This document shows, piece after piece, positions 35,883 through 47,301 of a DNA stretch of 64,000 nt. The stretch's first letter is position 1, and every line of letters begins with the position of its first letter. The notes beneath the pieces were generated by a model, which saw only the letters and a list, made by a program, of their open reading frames with translations, had not been told where the DNA came from and did not search any database. Made by a program: the position numbers and the translations under genes. The DNA is from Theocolax elegans (Eukaryota; Arthropoda; Insecta; Hymenoptera; Cerocephalidae). The stretch covers positions 9,260,943 to 9,324,942 of the forward strand of contig CM047431.1 in the NCBI GenBank assembly GCA_026168455.1, in the 5' to 3' direction.

Positions 35883-36272
35883 CACACACTCATGAACCCG
35901 TTCAGTTCTAAGTTTTCTAAGGAACTTTCAAGAATTAACCTACTGCGTTTTTTAAGAGCAAAAAGTGATTCGATTTTTTTAGTTCAGCAGTTCTAATCAG
36001 CAGACAAAAATATTTCAAAATATCTATATAATATATTATAATTTAACATTTTTACTCATTTTAATAAGAAGAAACTAAATTTTTTCATAAAACTAACATG
36101 TTTGATCTCATTTTTGAAGGTCATAAAATGACCTTGAACTCATAACTTTAATTTTCCCAGATAGCATATTTCATCAACTATCTTACCCTCAAATTTCATT
36201 ATTCTGCACCTATCACAACAAGAGTTCTACGATTTTAGGACAAAATTCTTACCTTTTTCCCATAGTGCGTCG
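35211..36272. mobile_element. Foldback with CACTA/TAGTG tips, copy 1
   Basis: Element 35,216-36,267 begins CACTATGGGAAAAAGG and ends in the inverse, flanked by CGTCG on both sides (35,211-35,215; 36,268-36,272). Arms of about 400 bp are nearly identical; the centre holds TA and CA microsatellites. Each arm contains an inverted TCAAGGTCA...TGACCTT pair near 35,346 and 36,118. It lies immediately upstream of the transposase. Confidence 0.75.
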
Positions 36273-36345
36273 GCTCGAACAGAGCTACATTTAGCTTTAC
36301 TGTTCAGTTTAAATTTGTCTCTCAGTACGTGAGCATCTTAAAAAT

Positions 36346-37611
36346 ATGGAAACCTATCCGAAAATGAGCAAATCTTCGAGTGAGCGTAGTGCAAGGCCAC
36401 GGAAGCGCAAATTCTACATCAATCAATTTGTGAATGTTTCTTCATCGGACGATGGAGAAGCTAATACCAGCCGCAGTGAGCAGAAATTGGCATCGGCGAC
36501 TACGGACGACGTTATAGTTTATCCGTCTCATTGTTACCGCATAATCGAGTTTGTGTCTGTGTTTTTAGCAATTTCGGAGTTAGTTATTTGCAATTTGTGT
36601 AAGCAAAAAATAACGTTCGCCGAAAGCAACCATCGAGGTTTAGGATTTAAAATTATTTTGTCGTGTCGCTGCGGTAAACGAGAAATCGAATCCGGACCGT
36701 TGATTCACACCGGATACGAAATCAACAGAAGAATTGTGTTCGTCATGAGGCTTTTGGGTGTCGCACGAGAAGGCATAAATATTTTTTGTGGTCTTCTGGA
36801 TTTATCTCAAGGCATAGGCTTAGCAAAATCGACGTATGACAAAATCGTGGAACATCTGTATACAGCATCGAAAACGATGTTTGAAAGTGCGTGCAAAAGT
36901 GCTATCGAAGAAGAAAAACAACTAAATGTGCAAAATGAAAGACCAGCTGACCATTTGAAAGTTTCGGGCGATGGATCGTGGAAAAAACGTGGATTCACTT
37001 CTCTGTACGGTGTAACTACACTTATTGGCTACTACAGTGGCAAAGTGATTGATCTCGATGTTAAAAGCGGATATTGTCATACCTGCACTCTCAAGAAAAA
37101 TGCGTTGAACGACGACGAGTATGAAGAATGGTATGAAACCCATAAAGATAATTGTTCTTCGAATCACGCAGGCTCCGCCGGAAAGATGGAAGTTGATTCA
37201 ATCACCGAAATGTTCTCAAGATCCATCGAGAAATTTGGAGTAATGTATAGCAATTATATTGGCGACGGCGACTCCAAAATTTCTTGGCATCGTGAACAAT
37301 AATCCATACGGCGACAAGTGTACAGTGACTAAAAACGAGTGCGTGGGACACGTACAAAAGCGCATGGGTACTCGTCTCCGCAACAAGAGAAAAGAACAGA
37401 ATCTCGGTGGAAAAAAGCGGCTCACAGAGACTGTAATAAAAAAACTAACAATGTATTACGGTCTCGCGATTCGAAGAAATTTAAACTCTGTAGAAGGTAT
37501 GAGAAGTGCAATAATGGCGACACTTGATCATTATTGCTCTACAGATAAATTGCCTCGCCACGACAACTGCCCCGAAGGCGCCGAAAGCTGGTGTGAATGG
37601 CGCAAAGCAGA
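36346..37611 (+). pseudogene. Kolobok/Mutator-like transposase, copy 1 (truncated)
   Basis: Starts METYPKMSKSSSERSARPRK, a basic leader, then cysteine pairs (CNLCKQK at about residue 82; CRCGKRE at about 106), then the core DGSWKKRGFTSLYGVTTLIG with the first candidate catalytic Asp, SGYCHTC, and YIGDGDSK with the second Asp (this copy reads GDGD where the others read GDCD). A 2-bp loss near 37,280 shifts the frame. The copy is cut at GCAAAAAT (37,613), where it fuses to the sequence upstream of the next foldback, so the region with the expected catalytic Glu is missing. The N-terminal 318 codons are otherwise intact. Confidence 0.85.
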
Positions 37612-37650
37612 AGCAAAAATGTTATTGTAACGGTATATATGAGCTGGCAA

Positions 37651-38040
37651 CGTCGCACTATGGGAAAAAGGTAAGAATTTTGTCCTAAAATCGTAGAACT
37701 CTTGTTGTGATAGGTGCAGAATAATGAAATTTGAGGGTAAGATAGTTGATGAAATATGCTATCTGGGAAAATTAAAGTTATGAGTTCAAGGTCATTTTAT
37801 GACCTTCAAAAATGAGATCAAACATGTTAGTTTTATGAAAAAATTTAGTTTCTTCTTATTAAAATGAGTAAAAATGTTAAATTATAATATATTATATAGA
37901 TATTTTGAAATATTTTTGACTGCTGATTAGAACTGCTGAACTAAAAAAATCGAATCACTTTTTGCTCTTAAAAAACGCAGTAGGTTAATTCTTGAAAGTT
38001 CCTTAGAAAACTTAGAACTGAACGGGTTCATGAGTGTGTG

Positions 38041-38072
<32 letters not shown>

Positions 38073-38282
38073 TACTATATATATATATATATATTTACTT
38101 TATGTTTACTTATGTCTACCAAAGAATTTACATAAAATGTATTTTTATGAGATAAATTTACTACAATTATTTAACAATCTCGTATAAAAACTAATCCAAA
38201 ACACACGCATACTCCCACACATAGTCCCACCCACACACACACACACATATATATATAGTATATACATACTATATATATAGTA

Positions 38283-38316
<34 letters not shown>

Positions 38317-38705
38317 CACACACTCATGAACCCGTTCAGTTCTAAGTTTTCTAAGGAACTTTCAAGAATTAACCTACTGCGTTTTTTAAGAGCAAAAAGT
38401 GATTCGATTTTTTTAGTTCAGCAGTTCTAATCAGCAGACAAAAATATTTCAAAATATCTATATAATATATTATAATTTAACATTTTTACTCATTTTAATA
38501 AGAAGAAACTAAATTTTTTCATAAAACTAACATGTTTGATCTCATTTTTGAAGGTCATAAAATGACCTTGAACTCATAACTTTAATTTTCCCAGATAGCA
38601 TATTTCATCAACTATCTTACCCTCAAATTTCATTATTCTGCACCTATCACAACAAGAGTTCTACGATTTTAGGACAAAATCTTACCTTTTTCCCATAGTG
38701 CGTCG
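37651..38705. mobile_element. Foldback with CACTA/TAGTG tips, copy 2
   Basis: 37,656-38,700, a copy of 35,216-36,267 produced by the tandem duplication of the host element; same CGTCG flanks. Differences from copy 1 that I noticed are mostly microsatellite length and a one-base loss near the right tip. Confidence 0.75.
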
Positions 38706-38778
38706 GCTCGAACAGAGCTACATTTAGCTTTACTGTTCAGTTTAAATTTGTCTCTCAGTACGTGAGCATCTTAAAAAT

Positions 38779-40125
38779 ATGGAAACCTATCCGAAAATGA
38801 GCAAATCTTCGAGTGAGCGTAGTGCAAGGCCACGGAAGCGCAAATTCTACATCAATCAATTTGTGAATGTTTCTTCATCGGACGATGGAGAAGCTAATAC
38901 CAGCCGCAGTGAGCAGAAATTGGCATCGGCGACTACGGACGACGTTATAGTTTATCCGTCTCATTGTTACCGCATAATCGAGTTTGTGTCTGTGTTTTTT
39001 AGCAATTTCGGAGTTAGTTATTTGCAATTTGTGTAAGCAAAAAATAACGTTCGCCGAAAGCAACCATCGAGGTTTAGGATTTAAAATTATTTTGTCGTGT
39101 CGCTGCGGTAAACGAGAAATCGAATCCGGACCGTTGATTCACACCGGATACGAAATCAACAGAAGAATTGTGTTCGTCATGAGGCTTTTGGGTGTCGCAC
39201 GAGAAGGCATAAATATTTTTTGTGGTCTTCTGGATTTATCTCAAGGCATAGGCTTAGCAAAATCGACGTATGACAAAATCGTGGAACATCTGTATACAGC
39301 ATCGAAAACGATGTTTGAAAGTGCGTGCAAAAGTGCTATCGAAGAAGAAAAACAACTAAATGTGCAAAATGAAAGACCAGCTGACCATTTGAAAGTTTCG
39401 GGCGATGGATCGTGGAAAAAACGTGGATTCACTTCTCTGTACGGTGTAACTACACTCATTGGCTACTACAGTGGCAAAGTGATTGATCTCGATGTTAAAA
39501 GCGGATATTGTCATACCTGCACTCTCAAGAAAATGCGTTGAACGACGACGAGTATGAAGAATGGTATGAAACCCATAAAGATAATTGTTCTTCGAATCAC
39601 GCAGGCTCCGCCGGAAAGATGGAAGTTGATTCAATCACCGAAATGTTCTCAAGATCCATCGAGAAATTTGGAGTAATGTATAGCAATTATATTGGCGACT
39701 GCGACTCCAAAATATTTCTTGGCATCGTGAACAATAATCCATACGGCGACAAGTATACAGTGACTAAAAACGAGTGCGTGGGACACGTACAAAAGCGCAT
39801 GGGTACTCGTCTCCGCAACAAGAGAAAAGAACAGAATCTCGGTGGAAAAAAGCGGCTCACAGAGACTGTAATAAAAAAACTAACAATGTATTACGGTCTC
39901 GCGATTCGAAGAAATTTAAACTCTGTAGAAGGTATGAGAAGTGCAATAATGGCGACACTTGATCATTATTGCTCTACAGATAAATTGCCTCGCCACGACA
40001 ACTGCCCCGAAGGCGCCGAAAGCTGGTGTGAATGGCGCAAAGCAGAAGCAAAAAATACTTTGGCTGATTTTAAACATCCACCGCGCCTAATTGACGACGA
40101 TATTGAAAAACATATTCGTCCTATA
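38779..40125 (+). pseudogene. Kolobok/Mutator-like transposase, copy 2 (truncated)
   Basis: Same protein as copy 1 but broken differently: one extra T in the T run near 38,995 and one missing A in the A run near 39,532 shift the frame, and the 2-bp loss of copy 1 is absent. It extends farther, to KHIRPI, and is then cut within CTATATA (about 40,120), where it fuses to the right arm of the foldback. It therefore also lacks the C-terminal Glu-containing region. Confidence 0.85.
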
Positions 40126-40368
40126 TAATATATTATAATTTAACATTTTTACTCATTTTAATAAGAAAAACTAAATTTTTTCATAAAACTAACATGTTTG
40201 ATCTCATTTTTGAAGGTCATAAAATGACCTTGAACTCATAACTTTAATTTTCCCAGATAGCATATTTCATCAACTATCTTACCCTCAAATTTCATTATTC
40301 TGCACCTATCACAACAAGAGTTCTACGATTTTAGGACAAAATTCTTACCTTTTTCCCATAGTGCGTCG
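40126..40368. repeat. Right half-arm of the foldback, copy 3
   Basis: Only the distal part of the right arm is present, ending TAGTG at 40,363 and followed by CGTCG (40,364-40,368). The left arm and centre were removed by the second duplication event. Confidence 0.8.
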
Positions 40369-40442
40369 GCTCGAACAGAGCTACATTTAGCTTTACTGTT
40401 CAGTTTTAAATTTGTCTCTCAGTACGTGAGCATCTTAAAAAT

Positions 40443-42188
40443 ATGGAAACCTATCCGAAAATGAGCAAATCTTCGAGTGAGCGTAGTGCAAGGCCACGGA
40501 AGCGCAAATTCTACATCAATCAATTTGTGAATGTTTCTTCATCGGACGATGGAGAAGCTAATACCAGCCGCAGTGAGCAGAAATTGGCATCGGCGACTAC
40601 GGACGACGTTATAGTTTATCCGTCTCATTGTTACCGCATAATCGAGTTTGTGTCTGTGTTTTTAGCAATTTCGGAGTTAGTTATTTGCAATTTGTGTAAG
40701 CAAAAAATAACGTTCGCCGAAAGCAACCATCGAGGTTTAGGATTTAAAATTATTTTGTCGTGTCGCTGCGGTAAACGAGAAATCGAATCCGGACCGTTGA
40801 TTCACACCGGATACGAAATCAACAGAAGAATTGTGTTCGTCATGAGGCTTTTGGGTGTCGCACGAGAAGGCATAAATATTTTTTGTGGTCTTCTGGATTT
40901 ATCTCAAGGCATAGGCTTAGCAAAATCGACGTATGACAAAATCGTGGAACATCTGTATACAGCATCGAAAACGATGTTTGAAAGTGCGTGCAAAAGTGCT
41001 ATCGAAGAAGAAAAACAACTAAATGTGCAAAATGAAAGACCAGCTGACCATTTGAAAGTTTCGGGCGATGGATCGTGGAAAAAACGTGGATTCACTTCTC
41101 TGTACGGTGTAACTACACTTATTGGCTACTACAGTGGCAAAGTGATTGATCTCGATGTTAAAAGCGGATATTGTCATACCTGCACTCTCAAGAAAAATGC
41201 GTTGAACGACGACGAGTATGAAGAATGGTATGAAACCCATAAAGATAATTGTTCTTCGAATCACGCAGGCTCCGCCGGAAAGATGGAAGTTGATTCAATC
41301 ACCGAAATGTTCTCAAGATCCATCGAGAAATTTGGAGTAATGTATAGCAATTATATTGGCGACTGCGACTCCAAAATATTTCTTGGCATCGTGAACAATA
41401 ATCCATACGGCGACAAGTATACAGTGACTAAAAACGAGTGCGTGGGACGCGTACAAAAGCGCATGGGTACTCGTCTCCGCAACAAGAGAAAAGAACAGAA
41501 TCTCGGTGGAAAAAAGCGGCTCACAGAGACTGTAATAAAAAAACTAACAATGTATTAGGGTCTCGCGATTCGAAGAAATTTAAACTCTATAGAAGGTATG
41601 AGAAGTGCAATAATGGCGACACTTGATCATTATTGTTCTACAGATAAATTGCCTCGCCACGACAACTGCCCCGAAGGCGCCGAAAGCTGGTGTGAATGGC
41701 GCAAAGCAGAAGCAAAAAATACTTTGGCTGATTTTAAACATCCACCGCGCCTAATTGACGACGATATTGAAAAACATATTCGTCCTATATACGATGAATT
41801 ATCAAAGGACGATTTATTAAGAAGGTGCTTGGGTGGACACATGCAGAATGCTAACGAGTCATTCAATTCAACCGTATGGCGCATGACGCCGAAACACCTT
41901 CATTCGGGGTTTAAAATAGTTCAGACTACTGCTTTCATCGCTGGAGGGATGTTTAATGAAGGCTACAGTGCAGTATTAAAAACTATGCACTTATTAGACT
42001 TGAAAATTGGGCTCCAGTGCAAAAATTTTTGCGATAAAGCGGACGTGGAGCGCATCACGCGTCAAAACAGGCGCGCCTCATTGGAGACCAAAGAGGCCAG
42101 AACAGCCCGTCGAATGGAGCAATTGACCGAAAACCAATTTTTTGAAGAGTCTGAAGGGCAGTTATATGGAGCAGGAATCGCTGATTAG
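40443..42188 (+). pseudogene. Kolobok/Mutator-like transposase, copy 3 (full length, one nonsense codon)
   Basis: The only copy that reaches the natural C-terminus. It would encode about 581 residues but for a TAG at 41,556-41,558 (TATTAGGG where the other copies have TATTACGG). Core features: DGSWKKRG and GDCDSK for the two Asp, and RRCLGGHMQNANESFNSTVW (about residue 466) for the Glu, the NANES-type motif of Mutator-like transposases. A charged C-terminal tail ends QLYGAGIAD. A single substitution separates it from an open frame, so it is the youngest-looking copy. Acts in the nucleus on its own TTAA-flanked ends (family knowledge). Confidence 0.88.
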
Positions 42189-42801
42189 CATATTAATAGG
42201 GTAAGTTCAAGAAATTTACGATTTTTTGTGGACGAAAACTTTGACACGCGATTTCTCAGATTTCTATTTTGACGATTTTTTCAAATTGGCGAGCAAGATA
42301 GGAAAAAAACTAAACGTCCTATCGAAACGGGTCGATAGCATTGTATTAAGGATTAAATTCTCTTCTGGGTGAACCTAAAATACCTTAAGAAAGTTAACAT
42401 TAACTCGGTTTTTCAACGATCTGAAGTGAATTTTTTTTTTAAAAATGCATTTTTTTTTAATCTGCGAAAAAATGTTGAATTTTTCACTTTTTGTTAAACT
42501 TTCTTGGTTCACCTAGGAATGACACTATTGAAAATTAAAAATTTATTTGGTTTTTTTGTTTCAGATGAAAATTGCGACCTGCATCTTGCTCGCCACAGAG
42601 AAAGTGCACACTCGAGGCGCCTCCGCAAATTTCTTGTAGCATGAAGAATATCTCATGTATGGTAATAAAAAAATTTGAGAAAACTTTTCAAATATATAAG
42701 AATAAACCCTAAAAGTTTCATTTTAATCAGACATTTCTTTCCTTCCCAATAAAATCCTCGAAAATATCGATTTTTTTAAGCCTCTAAAGCAGGCTCCCCC
42801 C
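42189..42801. other. 3' non-coding part of the TTAA element
   Basis: AT-rich sequence from the transposase stop to the right inverted repeat. No further feature. Confidence 0.6.
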
Positions 42802-42989
42802 TTAAGTTACACGATATATTGTTAAATCCCGCATCAAAACAATAGAAGAACGTCAAATAATAGATAAATAAATATAATCTTTTATAAACAAACCAAAAAC
42901 CATTTGTCAATCTGATTGCTGAGTGAATATCGACAGTAGTACCAACTTAAAACCAAAGATTAAATTTTCGCTCCTGAGTTAACACTTTT

Positions 42990-43105
42990 TATAACCCGAC
43001 TCCGAGATAGCACCTTTTATAACCGGACTCCGAGGTAGCACCTTTTCTAACCGGACTCCGAGGTAGCACCTATTATAACCGGATTCCAAGGTAGCACCTT
43101 CTTAT
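42990..43105. repeat. 28-bp minisatellite in the CAGGGTG-element arm
   Basis: Four to five units built on ACCGGACTCCGAGGTAGCACC with TTTTATA linkers, same as 413-496. Confidence 0.85.
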
Positions 43106-44585
43106 CGGGGAACGACGAAATATAAGAGAATCGACAGATTGAAAAATGGCCGATAAGAAAATGTCATGCCTTAAAATAATATAATTATTTCAATTATTTA
43201 ATTGCTTCACGTATTTTAAATAATTTATTGTTCACTAATTTAATACCAAGGATATCTCAGGAACCACTTTATCGAATAAGCAGAAATTTACCAGTAATAG
43301 CGAAACATGATTTTAATGCACTTAACTGAAACAAAATTGTTATAAAAGTCGAAATTTTTATTAAAAAATTAATTATTTAGCTATTTATAACATAATTTTT
43401 AAATTTCTCTGAATAATTTGACAAGTATAATTTTTTATACAATATTAATGCAGTCTATTCAATTTAAGTGGATTAAAAATATTTGAAAGGTACTGTTTAA
43501 ATTTCAGCCTATTCGATGAAATGGTTGCTGGGTTATGATAATTCCAATTATCATAAAATTAGAGTTTTATTTTACCTTAAATATAACATTTTACTACTGT
43601 TATGCTACATATAAATTGACCGAAAATATTTTCAATTGTTATAAAAAAATTATTACTTAATAATATTGAATTGTTTTTTTAATTTTAACCCAGGCTTGTC
43701 CTCTTAATAAAATTTTAGATAAACTAAAAATATAATCTGCAAGCAATTTTAATTAAAAATATTAATTTGCATCGGAGTTATGCAAGTTGTAACAATAGTT
43801 TTTTTCTTTTTTTCCTTTTTTCACCATTTTTGATTGGTTATCGAGGCTCATTTTGTTAGTTTTGATTTATTGTCTGTACGACAGCAGCATTATGCCTCTG
43901 ATAGAAGATATTCTTTGAAACAATAGCTTTTCAACAAAATTTAATTTAATATGGGATATTTATATAAACCAAAGATATAATAAATCAAATATATAGTAAA
44001 AATAAAAAATTGGAAAAATGACAGTTTTAGCACTTGTGTACCTATTTCATACTATCCAACACTGCTATTCAACAATTATTGTCCTGGATAACACTTTTTT
44101 CATCTAATTATTTGGATTCTACTATGTTTATTTAATAATATTAACTTATTGAATTTAATTTAAATGTACATGAATATGTAACCGATGAAACTTGTTAATT
44201 GGACTTTTATAACTTTCACCCAATAGTGTTTTTTAGTATTCTCGACAGATAATATTTGAATTTAATTAATAATAATTAATATTAATTATCAACAATACTA
44301 AAAGACAATTTAGTGACAAAGTTATTAAAACCCAATAAACTAGTTCCATCGGTTACATTGAACTTATTCATGTATCTTTGTAAGTTTAATAAATTTCTGT
44401 TAGGTATATGATAGTTTCATAAAATGTTATTCATGAGATAAACATAGTAGAATCCATATAATTAGAAGAAAAGGTGTTATCCACGACAATAATTGTTGAA
44501 TAGAACTGTTGGATAGTATGAAATAGGTACTCAAGTGCTAAAACTTTTCCAATTGTTTACTTTTACAATATATTTAATTTATTAT

Positions 44586-45621
44586 ATCTTGTAATGGTAA
44601 GTGATATTCACTCACCATTACACGAATTAGGTAGGTAAACACGAGCGCTATATATAGATATAGGTATAGCCAACGACTCGAACGGCTGATACCCGCACAA
44701 CGAAAATTGGCAATTCGGGAGAGAGCGTTTGCGCGCGCATAACGACGGGTACAAGAGAGTTATCGCGACAACACGTGTGTCAAGACGTACCGGTGTTTTT
44801 ACTTGACCATTATACCGAAGAGTTGTTTTTCTTGTGTTCGTTAGTGGAGTTATTTTGGACATACGCACTAAATAGATTGATCGGTGGTCGAGGGATTCTC
44901 CTACCGACATTTTCAATAAAACGACAAAGAGATAGCAAGAGAGAAGAAGTAATCTGTTCCTTCTTATTCGTGATTCGAGGAAAAGAAAAAGTAAGTGGTA
45001 CCACTTCTCGCGTGAGCAATAATTATCGCATATTAATTAATTTATTTGACGCGATCGTTCGCTTAGTTTTTAAGAGAGTTAGTTCGAGTACCCCTTTCCC
45101 CTCTCGCGTTGAGCCGACGTTTACGACTCAACCTTCGTGCGTATAACGACCTCAAATCATAATTGTTGTTGTATTTAATTGTTATTATACTCTATTTAAT
45201 AAATCTGTTAATAATTAATCTATTTCGAATCGTGTTGATTTATAGATTCCGAACCGACGCATATATTTGTTCCTCCGTTGTCCTACGAGTCGTACATAAA
45301 TATACGGACTCTCGCGAACTCACATTTAATTTTCTTTCCGCGGTCCATTTCAGGAAAGATTATCATTGTTTTACCTGTCATTGTTAAAAATCGAAATTCG
45401 ATTTCCAAACAACTTTAACAGCAAGTGTGCGGACAGGTAACCGCAGCCGCTGCGCGGGAAATATTTTGTAAACATCATATATATAGTTGCATATTTTGTT
45501 TAGTCATCGAGTACGTGATATCTAGTCGGCGATAGTAGTCAGGTTTGTTCACCACGAACTACGTGTATGTAAGACGGGCAACTCGATCATTTTTCCCCGG
45601 GCAAGCACACCGTTACAATCT
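44586..45621 (+). mobile_element. Solo LTR, 1,028 bp, 4-bp TSD ATCT
   Basis: Runs from TGTAATGGTAAG (44,590) to CACACCGTTACA (45,617), flanked by ATCT at 44,586-44,589 and 45,618-45,621. The palindrome's other arm, near 43,970-43,985, shows the site without insert (CCAAAGATATAAT). The first 31 bp form a hairpin. It shares GCGGACAGGTAACCGC with the LTR at 24,110. No ORF or internal region; typical product of LTR-LTR recombination in a Ty3 or related element. Confidence 0.9.
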
Positions 45622-46351
45622 TTGGGTTAAATCAAGATCCCATGTTAAATTAAATTTTGTTGAAAAGCTATTGTTTCAAAGAATATCTTCTGTCAATCAG
45701 AGGCATATTGCTGCTGTCGTACAGACCAAAATCAAAACTAACAAAAAGAGCCAACGATAGCCAATCTTATTACTGTAAATTAGGTATCTGTAAAAGTAGT
45801 AAATAATTATATTCAGCATTTCAAACCTTTTTCTCATTTCATGTGCAATACAAAGTGTTAACCTATTTTGAGGTACATAACATCAAATATGATAAATAGT
45901 AGAATTAGGGAATGAAACTGTTGTTTCAACTTTCATAACTCGAATGTAAATTAATATTAATATTTAGAATTATTATTTTATTTGCATTTCTTGAATTTTA
46001 TTTTTAACATGTATCTAAAAAGTTTGAACCATTTATAATTATTTTATTAAGGGAAGTAGCTGACTGGGTCATAATATATATATATGGGAATATCTGACTG
46101 GGGATTATAAAATTAAAATAAATTATTCATACTAATAATTTTTTCATAAGAACTGTCAACATTTCTTAATTTTTTAAACAAATTATATTATTATATTAAC
46201 TTTTATTCAAATCTTATAGCATATTTATATGTAACATAACTATTTTAATTAAGTATAAGACTCTGTATTCTGATATTTTTCCATAATGAACTTGACTCAG
46301 GATATCTCAGGAACCACTTCATCGCATAAGTTGAAATTTTAAACGTAATAT

Positions 46352-46616
46352 TTAACCTTTAGACTGGCGTACTGGCTCATATATGAGCCACCTGTGACCT
46401 TGACAACTACTCTAGAGATATAAAGTGTTTTTAAGTATAAATTTTGCACATGAAAAATATCAATTTATACTTGGTGAAGAAAGCACTTGTTGAAAATACA
46501 TTCACCAGTGGTGCTTGTATAAATCGGCCGGGGCCGGGAATCGAACCTGGAACCTCCAGATTACGAGCCCGACGCCCTACCGACCGAGCCATCGCAGGCC
46601 TCTGGTCAAAGGTTAA
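46352..46616 (-). mobile_element. 257-bp TTAA MITE containing a tRNA-like sequence
   Basis: Ends CCTTTAGACTGG (46,356) and, inverted, CCAGAGG-side CCTTTGACC (to 46,612), each abutting TTAA (46,352-46,355; 46,613-46,616), as expected for a piggyBac- or Kolobok-type MITE. Another copy of the host repeat, at 43,290-43,315, lacks the insert. It contains an 18-bp palindrome TGGCTCATATATGAGCCA at 46,373-46,390 and a tRNA-like unit next to the right end. Confidence 0.75.
46526..46600 (-). tRNA. tRNA-Thr(CGT)-like pseudogene inside the MITE
   Basis: 75 nt on the minus strand starting GGCCTGCGATGGCTCGGTCG. D-arm, a 7-nt anticodon loop CTCGTAA (anticodon CGT), and a T-arm CCAGG-TTCGATT-CCCGG (one A-C mismatch) are all present, with intact A and B boxes. 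The acceptor stem pairs poorly at positions 5-7 and needs a one-base shift, the anticodon stem uses three G-T pairs, and there is no 3' T run. I read it as a tRNA-derived pseudogene captured by the MITE rather than a working gene. Confidence 0.55.
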
Positions 46617-47301
46617 ACATGATTTAAATCCACATAAACAAAACATGCTGCGTTAATATTGTATAAAAAATTATACTTGTCAAATGGTTTAGAGAAATTA
46701 AAAAATTGTGTTATAAATAGTTAAATAATTAATTTTTTAATAAAAATTTCAACTTTTATAACAATTCTGTTTCATTTAAGTGCATTAAAATCATGTTTTG
46801 CTATTACTGTTAAAATTTCAGCTTATTCGATAAAGTGGTTCCTGAGATATCCTTGGTATTAATTTAGTAAACAATAAATTATTTAAAATACGTAAAGCAA
46901 TTAAATAATTAAATTATTTTAAGGCTTGACATTTCCTTATCGGCCATTTTTCGATCTCCCGATTCTCTTAAATTTGTCGTGTATTAACGTGTTCAATAAC
47001 AAATGAATCGACCAATATGCGAGTTTGTTTACGTTTTCGATCTTGTCTTCCCCTCTCCGGGCGCTTCCTCCACGCATCGCTTTCGGTCTCACTGCACCGC
47101 CCATCGCCGGTTGCTGCGCTCTGATTGGCTCGAAATAATAATGTTTAATTAACAATAACTTCATAAATAAGTTCCAAAACAAAATTTGTCTAATAGAAAA
47201 GTTGTTTAGAATTTTGAGTTTTATATGTGTGAAATTAAAGAAATGAATTTCAGAACACCCTGTATATATAAATATTGAATAATTGAAGCAGCTGTATCTT
47301 A

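Larger units (their letters stand above)
34900..42805 (+). mobile_element. TTAA-flanked DNA transposon (Kolobok/Mutator-like) with triplicated transposase
   Basis: Terminal inverted repeats of about 34 bp start GGGGGGAGCCTGCTTTAGAG (34,904) and are mirrored at the right end (to 42,801). Both ends abut TTAA (34,900-34,903; 42,802-42,805). The uninterrupted site survives in the inverted sister arm at 33,012-33,060, where GTAACTTAATATTGATTAGG reads straight through the TTAA. TTAA duplication plus this transposase type suggests the Kolobok superfamily (family knowledge, moderately sure). The interior contains three head-to-tail transposase copies, two complete and one partial copy of a foldback, all within one pair of ends. 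Confidence 0.85.
43118..46975. mobile_element. Palindromic element nested in the CAGGGTG element
   Basis: Left tip TAAGAGAATCGACAGATTG...GGCCGATAAG and right tip with the inverse (CTTATCGGCCATTTTTCGAT) face outward. The inverted similarity runs to a fold point near 44,280. The sister arm at 32,760-32,785 reads across the junction without this insert. The right half is longer because it received a solo LTR (44,590-45,617) and a MITE (46,356-46,612). A sub-unit with GGATATCTCAGGAACCACTT occurs at 43,252, 46,298 and inverted near 46,815. No ORF of its own. Confidence 0.7.
32487..47262. mobile_element. Large CAGGGTG-terminus element, shell of a second nest
   Basis: Left end CAGGGTGTTCTGAAATTC (32,487) and right end GAATTTCAGAACACCCTG (to 47,262) are inverted, and the inverted similarity extends about 280 bp on each side (to about 32,780 and from about 46,975), including a GC-rich block near GCAGCCGGCGATGGGCGG. 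Inside the left end, a further arm (32,785-33,250) is inverted to 34,600-34,900 plus 42,806-43,110, interrupted by the TTAA element. No transposase of its own was identified. TSD is not clear (flanks are TA-rich). Treating all this as one element is inference. Confidence 0.55.

Noticed and set aside
37259..37630. 123-codon ORF as an independent gene
   Set aside because: It is the shifted continuation of transposase copy 1.
46526..46600. Functional tRNA-Thr(CGT) gene
   Set aside because: The acceptor stem is mispaired, there is no terminator and it lies within a MITE.
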